This document shows, piece after piece, positions 1 through 10,956 of a DNA stretch of 64,000 nt. This stretch comes from Rhizobiales bacterium YIM 77505. GTDB lineage: Bacteria > Pseudomonadota > Alphaproteobacteria > Rhizobiales > Beijerinckiaceae. The notes under the pieces were generated by a model. The model did no database searches. It was not told where the DNA came from and worked only from the letters and a program-made list of their open reading frames with translations. The stretch covers positions 310,001 through 374,000 of the forward strand of contig JQNH01000001.1 of NCBI GenBank assembly GCA_000745135.1, written 5' to 3'. The first letter of the stretch is position 1; each line of letters opens with the position of its first letter. Both the position numbers and the translations under genes were made by a program.

Positions 1-1058
<1,058 letters not shown>

Positions 1059-1062
<4 letters not shown>

Positions 1063-1523
1063 GTGCAGCGGTGAGCGAGCATGCGGCCGCCGCGCCCATT
1101 CCGGCCAGGGCGTGGCGGACGCCGGTGAAGATCCGCTTCTCGCATTGCGATCCCGCGGGGATCGTATACTTCCCGCGCTACTTCGACATCTTCAATGGCG
1201 TCGTCGAGGACTGGTTTCCGGGCGCGCTCGGGCTCGAGTATCGCGCCTTCATCCGCGACCGACGGATCGGCCTCGGCCCGGCCCATGCGGAGGCGGATTT
1301 CTTCAAGCCAGGCTTGCAGGGCGACGAACTCGTGTTCGCCGTCCTGGTGGACCGGATCGGCAATGCCTCCGTGACGCTCCGGCTCCCGGCGATGCGGCGG
1401 GAGGAGCTGATCCTCACGGCGCGGCTCGTCATCGTCACCACCGATCTCCACGAAGCCCGCGCCATTCCCCTTCCCAATGATCTTCGAGCGGCGCTCGAGT
1501 GCTATCAGGAGCGGTGCCGATGA
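1059..1523 (+). CDS. 4-hydroxybenzoyl-CoA thioesterase-like hot-dog protein
   Basis: A 154-residue single hot-dog-fold acyl-CoA thioesterase. The segment SHCDPAGIVYFPRYFD near residues 32-47 matches the catalytic helix of the 4-hydroxybenzoyl-CoA thioesterase family, including the catalytic Asp in CDPAG. The ATG at 1059 overlaps the ligase stop in ATGA, which fixes the start and implies translational coupling. It probably hydrolyses aromatic acyl-CoA and so releases CoA or removes dead-end thioesters in the pathway begun by the upstream ligase. The substrate is not readable from the sequence. Confidence 0.85.
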
Positions 1524-1951
1524 CGGCTGTCACTTTTCCGAATCCTCGTCCTCTCGACGGACCCGTAACCCTGCAGCCGAAGGGCTGGCCGACGCCGAAG
1601 GGCTACGCCAACGGCATGATGGCCGAGGGGCGGATCGTCGTGACCGGCGGCGTCGTCGGCTGGGACGCGAACGGCATATTCCCCGACGGCTTCGTCGCTC
1701 AAGCCCGCCAGACGCTTGCCAACATCCGCGACATCCTCGCCGAAGGTGGCGCCGAGCCGCGCCATCTCGTGCGGCTCACCTGGTATGTGGTCGATATCGA
1801 CGAGTACATGGCCAGCCTCAAGGACCTCGGCCGCGCCTATCGCGAGATCATCGGGCCTCACTACCCGGCAATGGCCGTGGTCCAGGTGGTGCGGCTCGTG
1901 GAAAAGGCGGCCCGCGTCGAGATCGAGGCGACGGCGGTGGTGCCGCGTTAG
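1520..1951 (+). CDS. RidA family protein (enamine/imine deaminase)
   Basis: A 143-residue YjgF/YER057c/UK114-family protein. The C-terminal segment AARVEIEATAVV carries the family arginine (RVEIE) that binds the carboxylate of enamine/imine substrates, and GGVVGWDANG with QARQTLANIRDIL is typical of the fold. The start at 1520 overlaps the thioesterase stop by four bases. In aminobenzoyl-CoA clusters a RidA protein is thought to help hydrolyse the imine or enamine formed after ring oxidation. That role here is inferred from neighbourhood. Its stop codon overlaps that of the convergent MFS gene. Confidence 0.87.
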   Translation: MTAVTFPNPRPLDGPVTLQPKGWPTPKGYANGMMAEGRIVVTGGVVGWDANGIFPDGFVAQARQTLANIRDILAEGGAEPRHLVRLTWYVVDIDEYMASLKDLGRAYREIIGPHYPAMAVVQVVRLVEKAARVEIEATAVVPR

Positions 1952-3162
1952 CTCAGCTCCGGGCGGGCCGGCAGCACGAGGACCGCGAAGGCCAGGGCCG
2001 AGGCAAGCGCGAGCCCGACCGCGAGGACCGCCACCAGCGAGTAAGTGCCGGTGATCGCCCACACGGCGCCGAAGGCGAAGGGCGCCGCCGCGCGCGCCAC
2101 CATGGTCGGCGCGTTGATGAGCCCCTGGATGGCGCCGTAGTCGAGGCGGCCGAAGATCTCCGCCGGCAGCACCGCGCGCACGATCGTCATGATGCCGTTC
2201 CCCGCTCCGTAGAGGAGGGCGAAGGCGGCCACGAGCCACGGCTCCGGCCGCAGGAAGGGCAGGAGTGAGAAGGCGGCCAGCGTGAGGGCGCAGGCCACAA
2301 GCCCGACCGCCCGCATGCTCATCCGCCGTTCCGCGAGAGCCACGACGATGCGCGCCGCGACCTGCGCCGGGCCCACGAGCGCGAAGGCCGCCACGGCGCC
2401 GTCGAGCGACAGGCCGCGCTCGACGAGGAAAGGCACGAAATGGACGGTGAAGCCGGTGAGCAGGGCGTTGTGCAGCACCGAGACGGCGACGAAGCCCCAG
2501 AACGCCAGATGCTTCAACACTCGCCGCGCCGCGCCGGAGGAGGTCGCCGCGGGCGAGGAGGCCAGGGCAGGCTGCGACCGCGCTCCTTCCCCAGGGATCG
2601 CGACGGCGTGGATCGCCCCCGCCACCGCGAGGTTGATGGCGGACAGAGCCATCAGCGCGTCCCGCCAGCCGAGGGTGGCGATGAGGAGATGGGTGAGCGG
2701 GATGAAGGCGGTGCTGGCCAAGCCCCCGACGAGCGTCATGGCCGTGATGCCGCGCCGCGACAGGGGCCCCAGGCGGCGCGTGAGCACCGCGAATCCCGGC
2801 TCGTAGAGAATCGCGCTCATGGTGGCGCCAAGCCCGACCCAGACCAGCACGAACAGGGGATAGCTCTCGACCTGCGACCATGAGGCGAGAAGCGCCGAGG
2901 CGGCGAGCGACCCGGTGGTCATGACCAGCCGGCCGCGGCCGAGATCGATGAGCCGCCCGCAGGCGTAAGATGTGAGCCCCGCCGCGCCAAGGCCGAGGGA
3001 GTAGGCGAAGGTGAGCGCCGGCTTCGACCAGCCGAGGTCCTTCTCCATCGGCTCGATGAAGAGAGCGAAGGCGTAGAAGACGATGCCCCAGGAGACGAGT
3101 TGCGCTACGGACAGAGCCGTGACGAAGCCCCAGGGCATGCGTTCGGGATGTTCGGGCGGCAT
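1948..3162 (-). CDS. MFS transporter
   Basis: A ~404-residue major facilitator with about 12 hydrophobic segments. The MFS-typical loop between helices 2 and 3 is seen as CGRLIDLGRGRLVM. An open frame extends upstream to 3303 but is Arg/Cys-rich and unlike a transporter N-terminus, so the ATG at 3162 (MPPEHPERMPWGFV) is preferred; 3138 is an alternative. It converges on and overlaps the RidA stop by a few bases. It resembles MFS permeases of the oxalate/formate antiporter and monocarboxylate type. The substrate is unknown; proximity to the aryl-CoA genes suggests, without proof, an organic acid. Confidence 0.85.
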   Translation of the reverse strand: MPPEHPERMPWGFVTALSVAQLVSWGIVFYAFALFIEPMEKDLGWSKPALTFAYSLGLGAAGLTSYACGRLIDLGRGRLVMTTGSLAASALLASWSQVESYPLFVLVWVGLGATMSAILYEPGFAVLTRRLGPLSRRGITAMTLVGGLASTAFIPLTHLLIATLGWRDALMALSAINLAVAGAIHAVAIPGEGARSQPALASSPAATSSGAARRVLKHLAFWGFVAVSVLHNALLTGFTVHFVPFLVERGLSLDGAVAAFALVGPAQVAARIVVALAERRMSMRAVGLVACALTLAAFSLLPFLRPEPWLVAAFALLYGAGNGIMTIVRAVLPAEIFGRLDYGAIQGLINAPTMVARAAAPFAFGAVWAITGTYSLVAVLAVGLALASALAFAVLVLPARPELS

Positions 3163-3507
3163 CGCGGGATCGGCGGGCTCATCGCACCATGCCCGAGCCG
3201 CGCCGCGTCGTCGACAGATTCCGTTAAGCAGTACGCCATGCGAGCGTCTGCATCTTGCTGGCGCCATTGACTTCACGGACGGCCTGGCCCATATGCGGGG
3301 CACGGCGTCGGCGCTCTCACCATGAGCCGCTTGAGCGAGGCTGCGTGACAGGTTCCTGCGAAAGACGGGCCCGGGCCTCCATCTTCAAACGCTGATCACC
3401 CCGACAACCCTGATCACGCGGGTCGTCTTCCTCGAGCCGCCGCTCTCGCCGGCAAAGCCCGAGCGCTTGGTGGCGCGCGGCTCAAGCCCTGTCTGAAAGA
3501 ACCTCCT
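3163..3507. other. Intergenic region between divergent MFS and RNA helicase genes
   Basis: No convincing gene is seen in these ~345 bases. TTGACT at 3267-3272 followed after 17 bases by CATATG at 3290-3295 is a weak sigma-70-like promoter candidate for the helicase. If it is used, the helicase has a leader of roughly 200 bases, which would fit the long 5' leaders common for cold-responsive DEAD-box helicases. No terminator or repeat was recognised. Confidence 0.3.
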
Positions 3508-4914
3508 TTGACAAATTTCTCCGATTTCGGCCTTGCTGCGCCGATCCTGAAGGCGCTCGCTGCCGAAGGATATGCCACGCCGACACCGATCCAGAGCCAG
3601 GCCATCCCGCACGCGCTCGCCGGGCGCGACCTGTGCGGCATTGCCCAGACCGGAACCGGCAAGACGGCCGCCTTCGCGCTGCCGATTCTGCATCGCCTGG
3701 CCGCCGCGCCGCGCCCGGCGCTCCGCAAGGGGTGCCGCACACTGGTGCTGAGCCCCACGCGCGAGCTCGCCGGCCAGATCGCCGATTCGTTTCGCGCCTA
3801 TGGCCGCCATCTGCGCCTGAGCACCGCGGTGGTGTTCGGCGGCGTGTCCATCGGCGCCCAGGAGCGGGCGCTGGCGAACGGCGTCGACGTGCTGGTTGCC
3901 ACGCCGGGGCGGCTCCTCGACCTCGTCGACCGGCGCAGCCTCGAGCTGCGCCATGTGGAGATCCTGGTCCTCGACGAGGCCGACCAGATGCTCGATCTCG
4001 GCTTCATCCATGCCCTGAAGCGCATCGTGAAGCTGCTGCCGGCACAGCGCCAGAGCCTGTTCTTCTCGGCCACCATGCCCAAGGCGATCGCTGCGCTCGC
4101 CGGCGAGTATCTTGCCGATCCGGTCCAGGTGGCGGTGGCGCCTGTCGCGACCACGGCCGAGCGCGTCGAACAGCACGTCCTGTTCGTCCCCACGGGCCAA
4201 AAGCAGGCGCTGCTTCACCACGTTCTCAAAGATGAAGCGATGGAACGGGCGCTCGTCTTCACGCGCACCAAGCACGGGGCGGACCGGGTCGTGCGCCATC
4301 TCGCCAGGGCCGGCATCGAGGCGGCGGCGATCCACGGCAACAAGAGCCAGCCGCAGCGCGAGCGCGCGCTTGCGGGGTTCCGCAGCGGCCACTGCCGCGT
4401 GCTCGTGGCCACCGATATCGCGGCCCGCGGCATCGATGTGGAAGGCGTGACGCACGTGATCAATTTCGACCTGCCGAACGTGCCGGAATCCTACGTGCAT
4501 CGCATCGGGCGCACGGCGCGCGCCGGCGCCGCCGGCGTTGCGATCTCCTTCTGCAACGGTGAGGAGCGGGCTTACCTTCGCGACATCGAGAAGCTGACGC
4601 GCCTCAAGGTCCCTGTGGCGCCGATCCCGGACGGTATCGAGATGCTCCCCGCCGAGCCGGCCCAGAGCGCGCCGCATCACGCCGCGGGCCGGCCGCAGGG
4701 GCAGCAGCGGCACGGACATGGCCACGGCCGGACGCAGCAGGGCCACAGCCACGCGCAAGGGCGCGGCGGTCGCGCGCCGGAGCGGCAGCCGGAAGCCAAT
4801 CCGCCGCGCTCCGCGGCGCCGCGCCGGGACCGGCCGGTGGACGGGCCTGTGCGGCTTCCAGGCCAGGGCCGCGACGGCCAGTCGATCCGCTGGCTCGAGC
4901 GTGCGGTCCGCTGA
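3508..4914 (+). CDS. DEAD-box ATP-dependent RNA helicase (RhlE-like)
   Basis: A 468-residue DEAD-box helicase that unwinds RNA during ribosome assembly or decay. Motifs appear in order: Q motif TPTPIQSQAIP, motif I AQTGTGKT, PTRELA, TPGRLLD, motif II DEAD, SAT, ATDIAARGIDV and HRIGRTARAG. The C-terminal ~90 residues are a low-complexity Gly/His/Gln/Arg tail (HGHGHGRTQQGHSHAQ), typical of RhlE-type RNA-binding tails. The start is a TTG at 3508. No ATG or GTG gives a better N-terminus, and TNFSDFGLAAPILKAL fits the family start. A palindrome directly downstream (4921-4945) separates it from the convergent permease gene. Confidence 0.93.
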   Translation: MTNFSDFGLAAPILKALAAEGYATPTPIQSQAIPHALAGRDLCGIAQTGTGKTAAFALPILHRLAAAPRPALRKGCRTLVLSPTRELAGQIADSFRAYGRHLRLSTAVVFGGVSIGAQERALANGVDVLVATPGRLLDLVDRRSLELRHVEILVLDEADQMLDLGFIHALKRIVKLLPAQRQSLFFSATMPKAIAALAGEYLADPVQVAVAPVATTAERVEQHVLFVPTGQKQALLHHVLKDEAMERALVFTRTKHGADRVVRHLARAGIEAAAIHGNKSQPQRERALAGFRSGHCRVLVATDIAARGIDVEGVTHVINFDLPNVPESYVHRIGRTARAGAAGVAISFCNGEERAYLRDIEKLTRLKVPVAPIPDGIEMLPAEPAQSAPHHAAGRPQGQQRHGHGHGRTQQGHSHAQGRGGRAPERQPEANPPRSAAPRRDRPVDGPVRLPGQGRDGQSIRWLERAVR

Positions 4915-4920
4915 AAACCT

Positions 4921-4945
4921 CCTCTCCCCGCCGAGCGGGGAGAGG
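4921..4945. repeat. CTCTCCCCG palindrome, copy 1 (possible bidirectional terminator)
   Basis: A perfect inverted repeat with a 10-bp stem: CCTCTCCCCG at 4921-4930 pairs with CGGGGAGAGG at 4936-4945 around a 5-base loop. It lies between the convergent ends of the helicase and oppC-like genes. The identical stem recurs at 27424-27448, so it belongs to a dispersed family. No T-run follows on either strand. Confidence 0.75.
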
Positions 4946-4955
4946 CCGTGCCGCT

Positions 4956-6122
4956 TCAATGATAGGGGTCGGCGGCATCGCGCAGCCCGTCGCCCATGAA
5001 GTTGAAGGCGAGGACCACGATCACGACCGGCAGGATCGGGAACAAGAGCCACGGATGAAGCTGCACGGCTGCAAGATTCTGCGCCTCGTTGAGCAGCACG
5101 CCCCAGCTCGTCACCGGCGGCCTGAGGCCCAATCCGAGGAACGACAGGGCGGTCTCGCCGAGGATCATCGAGGGGATCGACAGGGTCGCCGAGGCGATGA
5201 GATGGCTCATGAAGTTGGGGATGAGATGACGCCCGATGATGCGCGTCTTCGACGCCCCCATGAGCTCCGCCGCGCGCACGAAATCCTCTTCCCGGAGCGC
5301 CAGGAGCTTGGAGCGCACCGCGCGCGCCAGCCCCGGCCAGTCGAGGAGCCCGAGGATGATGGTGATGCCGAAGAAGACCAGCAGCGGGCTCCAGTTGGGC
5401 GGCAGCGCCGCCGACAGGGCGAGCCACAGCGGCAGCTCCGGTAGCGAACGGAGGATTTCGATGACGCGCTGGATCACGTGGTCGACCCAGCCGCCGAGAT
5501 AGCCGGCAAGTCCGCCGAAGAAGAGTCCGAGCGTGAAGGACACCGCGATGCCGACGAGGCCGATGGTGAGCGAGATGCGGGCTCCGTAGATGATGCGGGA
5601 GAAGAGGTCGCGTCCGAGCCGGTCGGTGCCGAAGAGGAACATGGTTCCGCCTTGAGGCGGGCAGACGAGGTGGACGTCCATCGTCCAGACGCCCCAGAGT
5701 TCATAGGCCTCGGCGCGGCAGAAGAAGCGGATCGGCTGCGGGTTCGACCGATCCTCCACGTAGTCGCGCTGAAAGGTCTCGATGTTGAAGGTGAACCTGT
5801 AAGGGTAGACGAAGGGGCCGATGAAGCGCCCCTCGTGGAACAGGCGGATGCCTTGCGGCGGCGCGTAGAGGAAATCTCCGTGGCGCTTCATGTGGTTATA
5901 GGGTGCGATCACCTCGACGACGGGAACCATCAGATAGAAGGCGAGCAGCACCGCCGCCGAGGCCACCGCCACCTTGTGGCGGCGGAACTTCCACCACATC
6001 AGTCGCCAGGAGGACGCCCGGTAGAAGGCTTCGCTCTCCGCTCCGGTAGGCTCGCTCGCGCCCGGGTCGAACGGCGCCGGATCGACATAGTGCCGGCGGC
6101 CGCCGACGGCCTGCACGGTCAT
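4956..6122 (-). CDS. Peptide/oligopeptide-type ABC transporter permease (OppC-like)
   Basis: A 388-residue inner-membrane permease of the OppC/DppC class. An N-terminal membrane helix (about residues 45-65) is followed by a ~100-residue periplasmic segment, then the BPD_transp_1 domain with the cytoplasmic coupling loop EDFVRAAELMGASKTRIIGRHLIPN and the LGETALSFLGLGL region characteristic of the family. It is longer than usual (about 300 residues) because of the periplasmic segment, as in YejE-like permeases. The ATG at 6122 overlaps the stop of the OppB-like gene (ATGA); the open frame upstream of it is an artefact inside that gene. It is the last gene of the operon. Confidence 0.92.
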   Translation of the reverse strand: MTVQAVGGRRHYVDPAPFDPGASEPTGAESEAFYRASSWRLMWWKFRRHKVAVASAAVLLAFYLMVPVVEVIAPYNHMKRHGDFLYAPPQGIRLFHEGRFIGPFVYPYRFTFNIETFQRDYVEDRSNPQPIRFFCRAEAYELWGVWTMDVHLVCPPQGGTMFLFGTDRLGRDLFSRIIYGARISLTIGLVGIAVSFTLGLFFGGLAGYLGGWVDHVIQRVIEILRSLPELPLWLALSAALPPNWSPLLVFFGITIILGLLDWPGLARAVRSKLLALREEDFVRAAELMGASKTRIIGRHLIPNFMSHLIASATLSIPSMILGETALSFLGLGLRPPVTSWGVLLNEAQNLAAVQLHPWLLFPILPVVIVVLAFNFMGDGLRDAADPYH

Positions 6123-7141
6123 CGGGCCTCTCCCCCGAGCCGGATGCGCGGGTCGAGCCAGGCCAGCAGGAGGTCGGAGATCAGCATTCCCACCACCGTC
6201 AGCACGGCCACGAACATGAGGATGAAGCCGGCGAGGAACTGATCCTGGGTCTTCAGGGCCCCGAGCAGCAGAGGACCCACGGTGGGGAGGCTGAGCACCA
6301 GCGACACCAGAACCGAGCCCGAGACGAGATGCGGCAGCAGGTTGCCGATGTCCGCGATGAAGGGGTTGAGGGACATGCGGAAGGGGTATTTCAGGAGCGC
6401 CTTCATCGGCGGCAGGCCCTTGGCTTTCGCGGTGACGTAATATTGCTTGCCAAGCTCGTCGAGCAGATTGGCCCGCATGCGGCGGATCATGGCCGCGGTC
6501 CCCGCGAAGCCGATGACGAGCGTCGGCACCACAAGATGGGCGAGGAGGGATTGCACCTTGCCCCAGCTCCACGGCTCATTGGCGTATTGCGGGTCGTAGA
6601 GGCCGCCGATCGAAACGCCGAACCAGCGATTGGAGTAGAACAGGAGGATCAGGGCGAGCAGGAAGTTGGGGGTCGCAAGGCCGAGATAGCCGACGAAGGT
6701 GGCCAGATAATCGCCCACCGAATACTGGCGGATGGCCGAGTAGATGGCGATCGGGATCGAGACGAGATGGACGAAGATCACGACCGCCAGATTGACGAGG
6801 AGCGTCAGCCAGAGGGCGTCGCCGACCACCTCGGCCACGGGTTTGTCGAATTCGAACGACCAGCCCCAATTGCCCTGCAGCAGCCCCGAGAAGCCCTGCG
6901 GGCCCGGCCATACGCCGAGCCACACCAGGTATTGTTCCCAGACGGGCTTATCGAGCCCGTACTGCTTGATGAGGAACTCGGCCTTGGCGGCGGAGGCGGC
7001 TTCGCCCTGTGCCCTCAACTCGGCGATCTGGTTGGTCAGGAAGTCGCCCGGCGGCAGCTTGATGATGAAGAAGACAAGAGCCGAGATGATCAGCAGCGTC
7101 ACCGCCATGGTAAAGAGGCGCCGGGCGAGATAGCGGATCAT
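6119..7141 (-). CDS. Peptide/oligopeptide-type ABC transporter permease (OppB-like)
   Basis: A 340-residue OppB/DppB-class permease. The N-terminus MIRYLARRLFTMAVTLLIISALVFFI is the typical first helix, followed by a periplasmic loop and a BPD_transp_1 domain with five further helices. The coupling motif is near residues 225-245 (NLLDELGKQYYVTAKAKGL). The start overlaps the binding-protein stop by four bases. It pairs with the OppC-like permease to form the channel. The transported substrate is not readable. Confidence 0.93.
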   Translation of the reverse strand: MIRYLARRLFTMAVTLLIISALVFFIIKLPPGDFLTNQIAELRAQGEAASAAKAEFLIKQYGLDKPVWEQYLVWLGVWPGPQGFSGLLQGNWGWSFEFDKPVAEVVGDALWLTLLVNLAVVIFVHLVSIPIAIYSAIRQYSVGDYLATFVGYLGLATPNFLLALILLFYSNRWFGVSIGGLYDPQYANEPWSWGKVQSLLAHLVVPTLVIGFAGTAAMIRRMRANLLDELGKQYYVTAKAKGLPPMKALLKYPFRMSLNPFIADIGNLLPHLVSGSVLVSLVLSLPTVGPLLLGALKTQDQFLAGFILMFVAVLTVVGMLISDLLLAWLDPRIRLGGEAR

Positions 7142-9057
7142 CGCACTGCCGCCTCCTTGTGGGGTTTACGATCCCAGAAGAACTCGTCCACCCGGTAGAC
7201 GCCCAGCATCGCCGTCGGCTCCCAGCTGTAGAGGGCGCGTTTCGGAACGTTCCTCAGCCCGTCCGTGACGACGATCGGCTGCAGCGCGCCTGCCACCGTC
7301 CCGATGGACCACTGGTGCTCGGCGTGGTTGGCGAGCATCTCGCGCCAGATTCGCTCCTGTGCCGAGCGGTCGCTCGTCGACATCCACTCATCGTAGAGCT
7401 CAAGCAGCCGACGCGCCGGCGCCATGTCGCATTCCTCGCCCGTCTTGCCCTTCGTTTCCACATACTGGCCCCATTTCGGCCAGGAGTAGAACTGCTGGGA
7501 CATGGGCGCGAGTTCGGTCGGCGGCATGATCGGCGTCGGGATCGCGTTGTCGAGCCCTTGGCCGGCGACCATGATGGTCAGGCCTGAGAAGGCGCGATTG
7601 CGGAGGACCGTGCGGTCTTGCGGCTTGACGAACAGCTTGACCCCGATCTCCCGCCAGAACTCCGCGATGAGCGTCAACCCGTCGACGATGAGTCCGCCTT
7701 CGCCGTCGGTCTCGACAATGATCTCGAGCTCGCGGCCGTCGGGCAGAAGACGGATGCCGGCACCGTTGCGCTTGGTGAGGCCGATGTCGTCGAGAAGGCG
7801 CGAGGCTTCCGTCGGATCGTAGCTCGCATAGGTCGTGCGCAGTTCGGGCGAGAACAGCGCGCTGCCTTCCATCACGGTATTGTTGCCTTCGACGCCAAGT
7901 CCAAACAGAAGGGCGTTGTTGAGGGTCTTGCGGTCGATGCCGAGCGACAGGGCGCGGCGGAAGCGGACGTCGCGGTTGAGGGCCCGCCAAACTGGATCCA
8001 CCGTGTTGAGGTTCGGGTAGAGCGCGATCTCGGTGCCGCGGGCGTTCGGCCACAGCAGCGTCTTATAGCCTTTGGCGCGCTCGCCTTCCTTGAGGATCGG
8101 GATATCACTCATATTTAGACCGCGGAAGAGAAGGTCGACCTCGCCGGCATTGGCCTTCGCCGCCATCAGCCCGCCCGCGGCGACGTCGAGCACCACGCGG
8201 TCGACATAAGGGAGCTGCTGCCCCTTGGCGTCGACACGGTGGTAGTAGGGGTTGCGCTCGAATACGAAGCGCTGGGCCGGGGCGGCGTTCATCACACGCC
8301 AGGCCTGCAAGGTCGGCAGGTCCGGGTTGGAGTTCTCGTTCATGTCGTCGAGGCGGTTGTGCAGCGCCGCCCAGGACTTGAGCTTCTGCTTCCGGGCAAG
8401 CTCTTCGAGCTCTGCCTTGTCCGTGTACTTGGCATGGAAGCGCTTGAGATAATGCGCCGGTCGGTAGATGTACGGATCGCGCGGCGCGGCAAGCTGCGGC
8501 AGGAACCGCGGATTGGGCGCGTGCCATGCGTAGCGGACGGTCCGCTCGTCCAGCACCTCGAAGCGGGGCGGCTTGCCGTTCACCAGGAGGAACTCGGGAA
8601 CGCCCGCGGGGGAGAGCTCCCTGTTGAGGACGACATCCTCCCAAAAGTAGCGGAAGTCCTCCGCCGTGAAGGGGTGGCCGTCCGACCAGCGGTGACCAGG
8701 CCTCAGATGCAGCGTGAAGACGCGATCATCCTCGTTCTCCACACTCAAGAGAAGGTCGGGCTCGAGCGCCAAGCTGTCCGTAAAGCCGACGAGCCGGGCA
8801 TAGGCGTGGGTCGACATGTAGCGGATGTCCCGCGCCCGCGCGATGATGCTTCTCACCTCGCCACCGGGGTGGCCGATCGCGCGCCCCTTGGCGGCAAGAT
8901 CGACGACGAGCGGCTCTTTCGGCAGGCGCTCGACGACCGGGGGCAATTGGCCCTTCTGGACACGTTCGGCGAAGAGGGGCGTCTCGACGGGGGTGGCCGG
9001 CGCCGCACGCAGAGGCGTGGCGGCGAGCGCCGCCGCGAGGATGATCGCAAGACGCAT
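7138..9057 (-). CDS. Periplasmic substrate-binding protein of peptide ABC transporter (SBP family 5)
   Basis: A 639-residue family 5 solute-binding protein. The signal peptide is [18 protein letters not shown] with likely cleavage after Ala18. Family landmarks include FTLHLRPGHRWSDGHPFTAEDF (the usual LR-W-DG-PFTA-D block) and DVRFRRALSLGIDRKTLNN. It is larger than DppA/OppA (~540), like the YejA subgroup. Start: the ATG at 9057 shares one base with the TGA of the ATPase gene; the frame is open far upstream but antisense to nothing recognisable. It captures the substrate for the two downstream permeases. Confidence 0.92.
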   Translation of the reverse strand: MRLAIILAAALAATPLRAAPATPVETPLFAERVQKGQLPPVVERLPKEPLVVDLAAKGRAIGHPGGEVRSIIARARDIRYMSTHAYARLVGFTDSLALEPDLLLSVENEDDRVFTLHLRPGHRWSDGHPFTAEDFRYFWEDVVLNRELSPAGVPEFLLVNGKPPRFEVLDERTVRYAWHAPNPRFLPQLAAPRDPYIYRPAHYLKRFHAKYTDKAELEELARKQKLKSWAALHNRLDDMNENSNPDLPTLQAWRVMNAAPAQRFVFERNPYYHRVDAKGQQLPYVDRVVLDVAAGGLMAAKANAGEVDLLFRGLNMSDIPILKEGERAKGYKTLLWPNARGTEIALYPNLNTVDPVWRALNRDVRFRRALSLGIDRKTLNNALLFGLGVEGNNTVMEGSALFSPELRTTYASYDPTEASRLLDDIGLTKRNGAGIRLLPDGRELEIIVETDGEGGLIVDGLTLIAEFWREIGVKLFVKPQDRTVLRNRAFSGLTIMVAGQGLDNAIPTPIMPPTELAPMSQQFYSWPKWGQYVETKGKTGEECDMAPARRLLELYDEWMSTSDRSAQERIWREMLANHAEHQWSIGTVAGALQPIVVTDGLRNVPKRALYSWEPTAMLGVYRVDEFFWDRKPHKEAAVR

Positions 9058-10928
9058 CAGGCGGCCTCCTTCAGTGTGACCGAGGTCAGCCGGACCTTGT
9101 GGCCGGGCTCGATCTCCATCATGGCGCCGGTCTCGCCCGCGCGGAGGCGGAAGGGCTCGGGCCACAGGGCGGGATCGGAAAAGCGGTCCGTCTTGAGCTT
9201 TGCGAAATCGAGCGGACGGTCGATATCGGGGTCGGGCACCGCGGCGAGCAACGCTTGCGTATAGGGGTGGATGGGGTTGCGGAAGAGCGTCGCCTTGGGC
9301 GCCTCCTCGACAATGTAGCCGCGCGACATGACGGCGATGGTGTCGGCGATGTAGTCGACCACTGCGAGATTGTGCGACACGAACAGGTACGACAGGCCGA
9401 GCGCTGCCTGGAGATCCTTGAGAAGGTTGAGCACTTGCGCCTGCACCGAGACGTCGAGCGCCGAAACCGGCTCGTCGCAGAGCAGCACGCGCGGCTCCAG
9501 GGCGAGGGCTCGCGCGATGCCGAGGCGTTGGCGCTGTCCGCCCGAGAAGGAATGCGGGTAGCGGCGCAGGCTGCGCCGGTCGAGCCCGACCATGTCGAGA
9601 AGCTGCTTGGCGCGCTCGAAGCGCTCGTCGGGTGTGCCGATGCGATGGATGCGCAGGGGCTCCGTCAGGATCTCGTAGACGGTCATGCGCGGGTTGAGGG
9701 ACGAGAACGGATCCTGGAAGACGAACTGGACCGCGCGCCGGTAGGCCTTGAGGGCCTCGCCTTCGAGCTGATGCACGTCGCGCGGTCCGGAGCCGTCGTC
9801 GTAGAGCACGCGGCCCGAATCGGGCGTGAGCGCGCGCATGATCATCTTGGAGACCGTGGTCTTCCCGCAGCCCGACTCGCCCACAAGCCCCAGGGTTCCG
9901 CCTCTTGCCAGGGACAGGCTCACCCCGTTCACCGCGTGGATCGTGCGCATCTTGCCGCTGAACCATCCGGAGCGCAGCGTGTAGGTCTTGCACAGGTTCT
10001 CGGCGACGAGCACGGGACCGTTCGCCTCCGCGGGCTTTGCCCTTTGCAGCCGGCTCGCAAGGATGTCGCTCTTGACCTCGCGGATCGGCGTCAGCCGTTC
10101 GCCCGGCTTCATGTCGAAGCGGGGCACCGCCCGCAGCAGCGCGCGCAGATAAGGGTGCTGCGGGCGGCGAAAGATGTCCTCCCGCGATCCCGCCTCCATG
10201 ATCCTCCCACGGTACATGACCACCACCTCGTCGGCCATGTTGGCGACCACGCCGAGGTCGTGGGTGATCAGCAGCACCGACATGTGCGTCTCGGCCTGAA
10301 GCTCGCGTATCAGGTCGAGGATCTGGGCCTGGGTGGTCACGTCGAGAGCCGTCGTCGGCTCGTCGGCGATGAGGAGGGCGGGCTGCGTGATCAACGCCAT
10401 GGCGATCATGGCGCGCTGGCGCAGGCCGCCGGAGAGCTCGAAGGGATAGGTCACGAGCGCACGGCGCGGATCGGGAAAGCCAACCCTCGCGAACACCTCG
10501 ACGGCGCGCTCCTTCGCCTCGGCTGCCGATACCTCCCGGTGGAGGATGAGCGCCTCCGTCACCTGGTCGCCCACCGTATGCAGGGGCGAGAGGGAGGTCA
10601 TCGGCTCCTGGAAGATCATGGCGATGCGCCCGCCGCGCAGCGCCCGCATGGCTTTGCCGTCGGGATCGAGCCGCGCGATGTCGACCGGCGGCTGACGGCT
10701 CGTCGGATCCTGGAACAGGAGGGTGCCGCCCGTGATCCGGGCCACCTTGGGCAGGATGCGCAGGATGGCCTGCGCGGTCACCGACTTGCCGGATCCGGAT
10801 TCGCCGACGAGGGCCACCGTCCTCGCGCGAGGAATGTCGAAGGAGATGCCGTCGACGGCGCGGAAGGATCCGGCGTCGGCGACGAAGTCGATCGTCAGAT
10901 CGCGGACCGACAGGAGCGGCACATCCAT
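9057..10928 (-). CDS. Fused double ATP-binding protein of peptide ABC transporter (OppD-OppF fusion)
   Basis: One ~623-residue chain carries two complete ATPase domains. The first has [22 protein letters not shown] and [12 protein letters not shown]; the second has [23 protein letters not shown] and [11 protein letters not shown]. Each half ends with the oligopeptide-type HPYLRALL / [11 protein letters not shown] segment. The two domains therefore replace separate OppD and OppF subunits and power the downstream permeases. The ATG at 10928 is preferred because GGAGAG precedes it; the ATG at 10970 would add 14 residues and overlap the deacetylase-fusion gene. Only 28 bases separate it from that glycan gene, so cotranscription is likely. 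Confidence 0.92.
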   Translation of the reverse strand: MDVPLLSVRDLTIDFVADAGSFRAVDGISFDIPRARTVALVGESGSGKSVTAQAILRILPKVARITGGTLLFQDPTSRQPPVDIARLDPDGKAMRALRGGRIAMIFQEPMTSLSPLHTVGDQVTEALILHREVSAAEAKERAVEVFARVGFPDPRRALVTYPFELSGGLRQRAMIAMALITQPALLIADEPTTALDVTTQAQILDLIRELQAETHMSVLLITHDLGVVANMADEVVVMYRGRIMEAGSREDIFRRPQHPYLRALLRAVPRFDMKPGERLTPIREVKSDILASRLQRAKPAEANGPVLVAENLCKTYTLRSGWFSGKMRTIHAVNGVSLSLARGGTLGLVGESGCGKTTVSKMIMRALTPDSGRVLYDDGSGPRDVHQLEGEALKAYRRAVQFVFQDPFSSLNPRMTVYEILTEPLRIHRIGTPDERFERAKQLLDMVGLDRRSLRRYPHSFSGGQRQRLGIARALALEPRVLLCDEPVSALDVSVQAQVLNLLKDLQAALGLSYLFVSHNLAVVDYIADTIAVMSRGYIVEEAPKATLFRNPIHPYTQALLAAVPDPDIDRPLDFAKLKTDRFSDPALWPEPFRLRAGETGAMMEIEPGHKVRLTSVTLKEAA

Positions 10929-10956
10929 GCGCTCTCCGTGAGCAGAGAGGGACGCT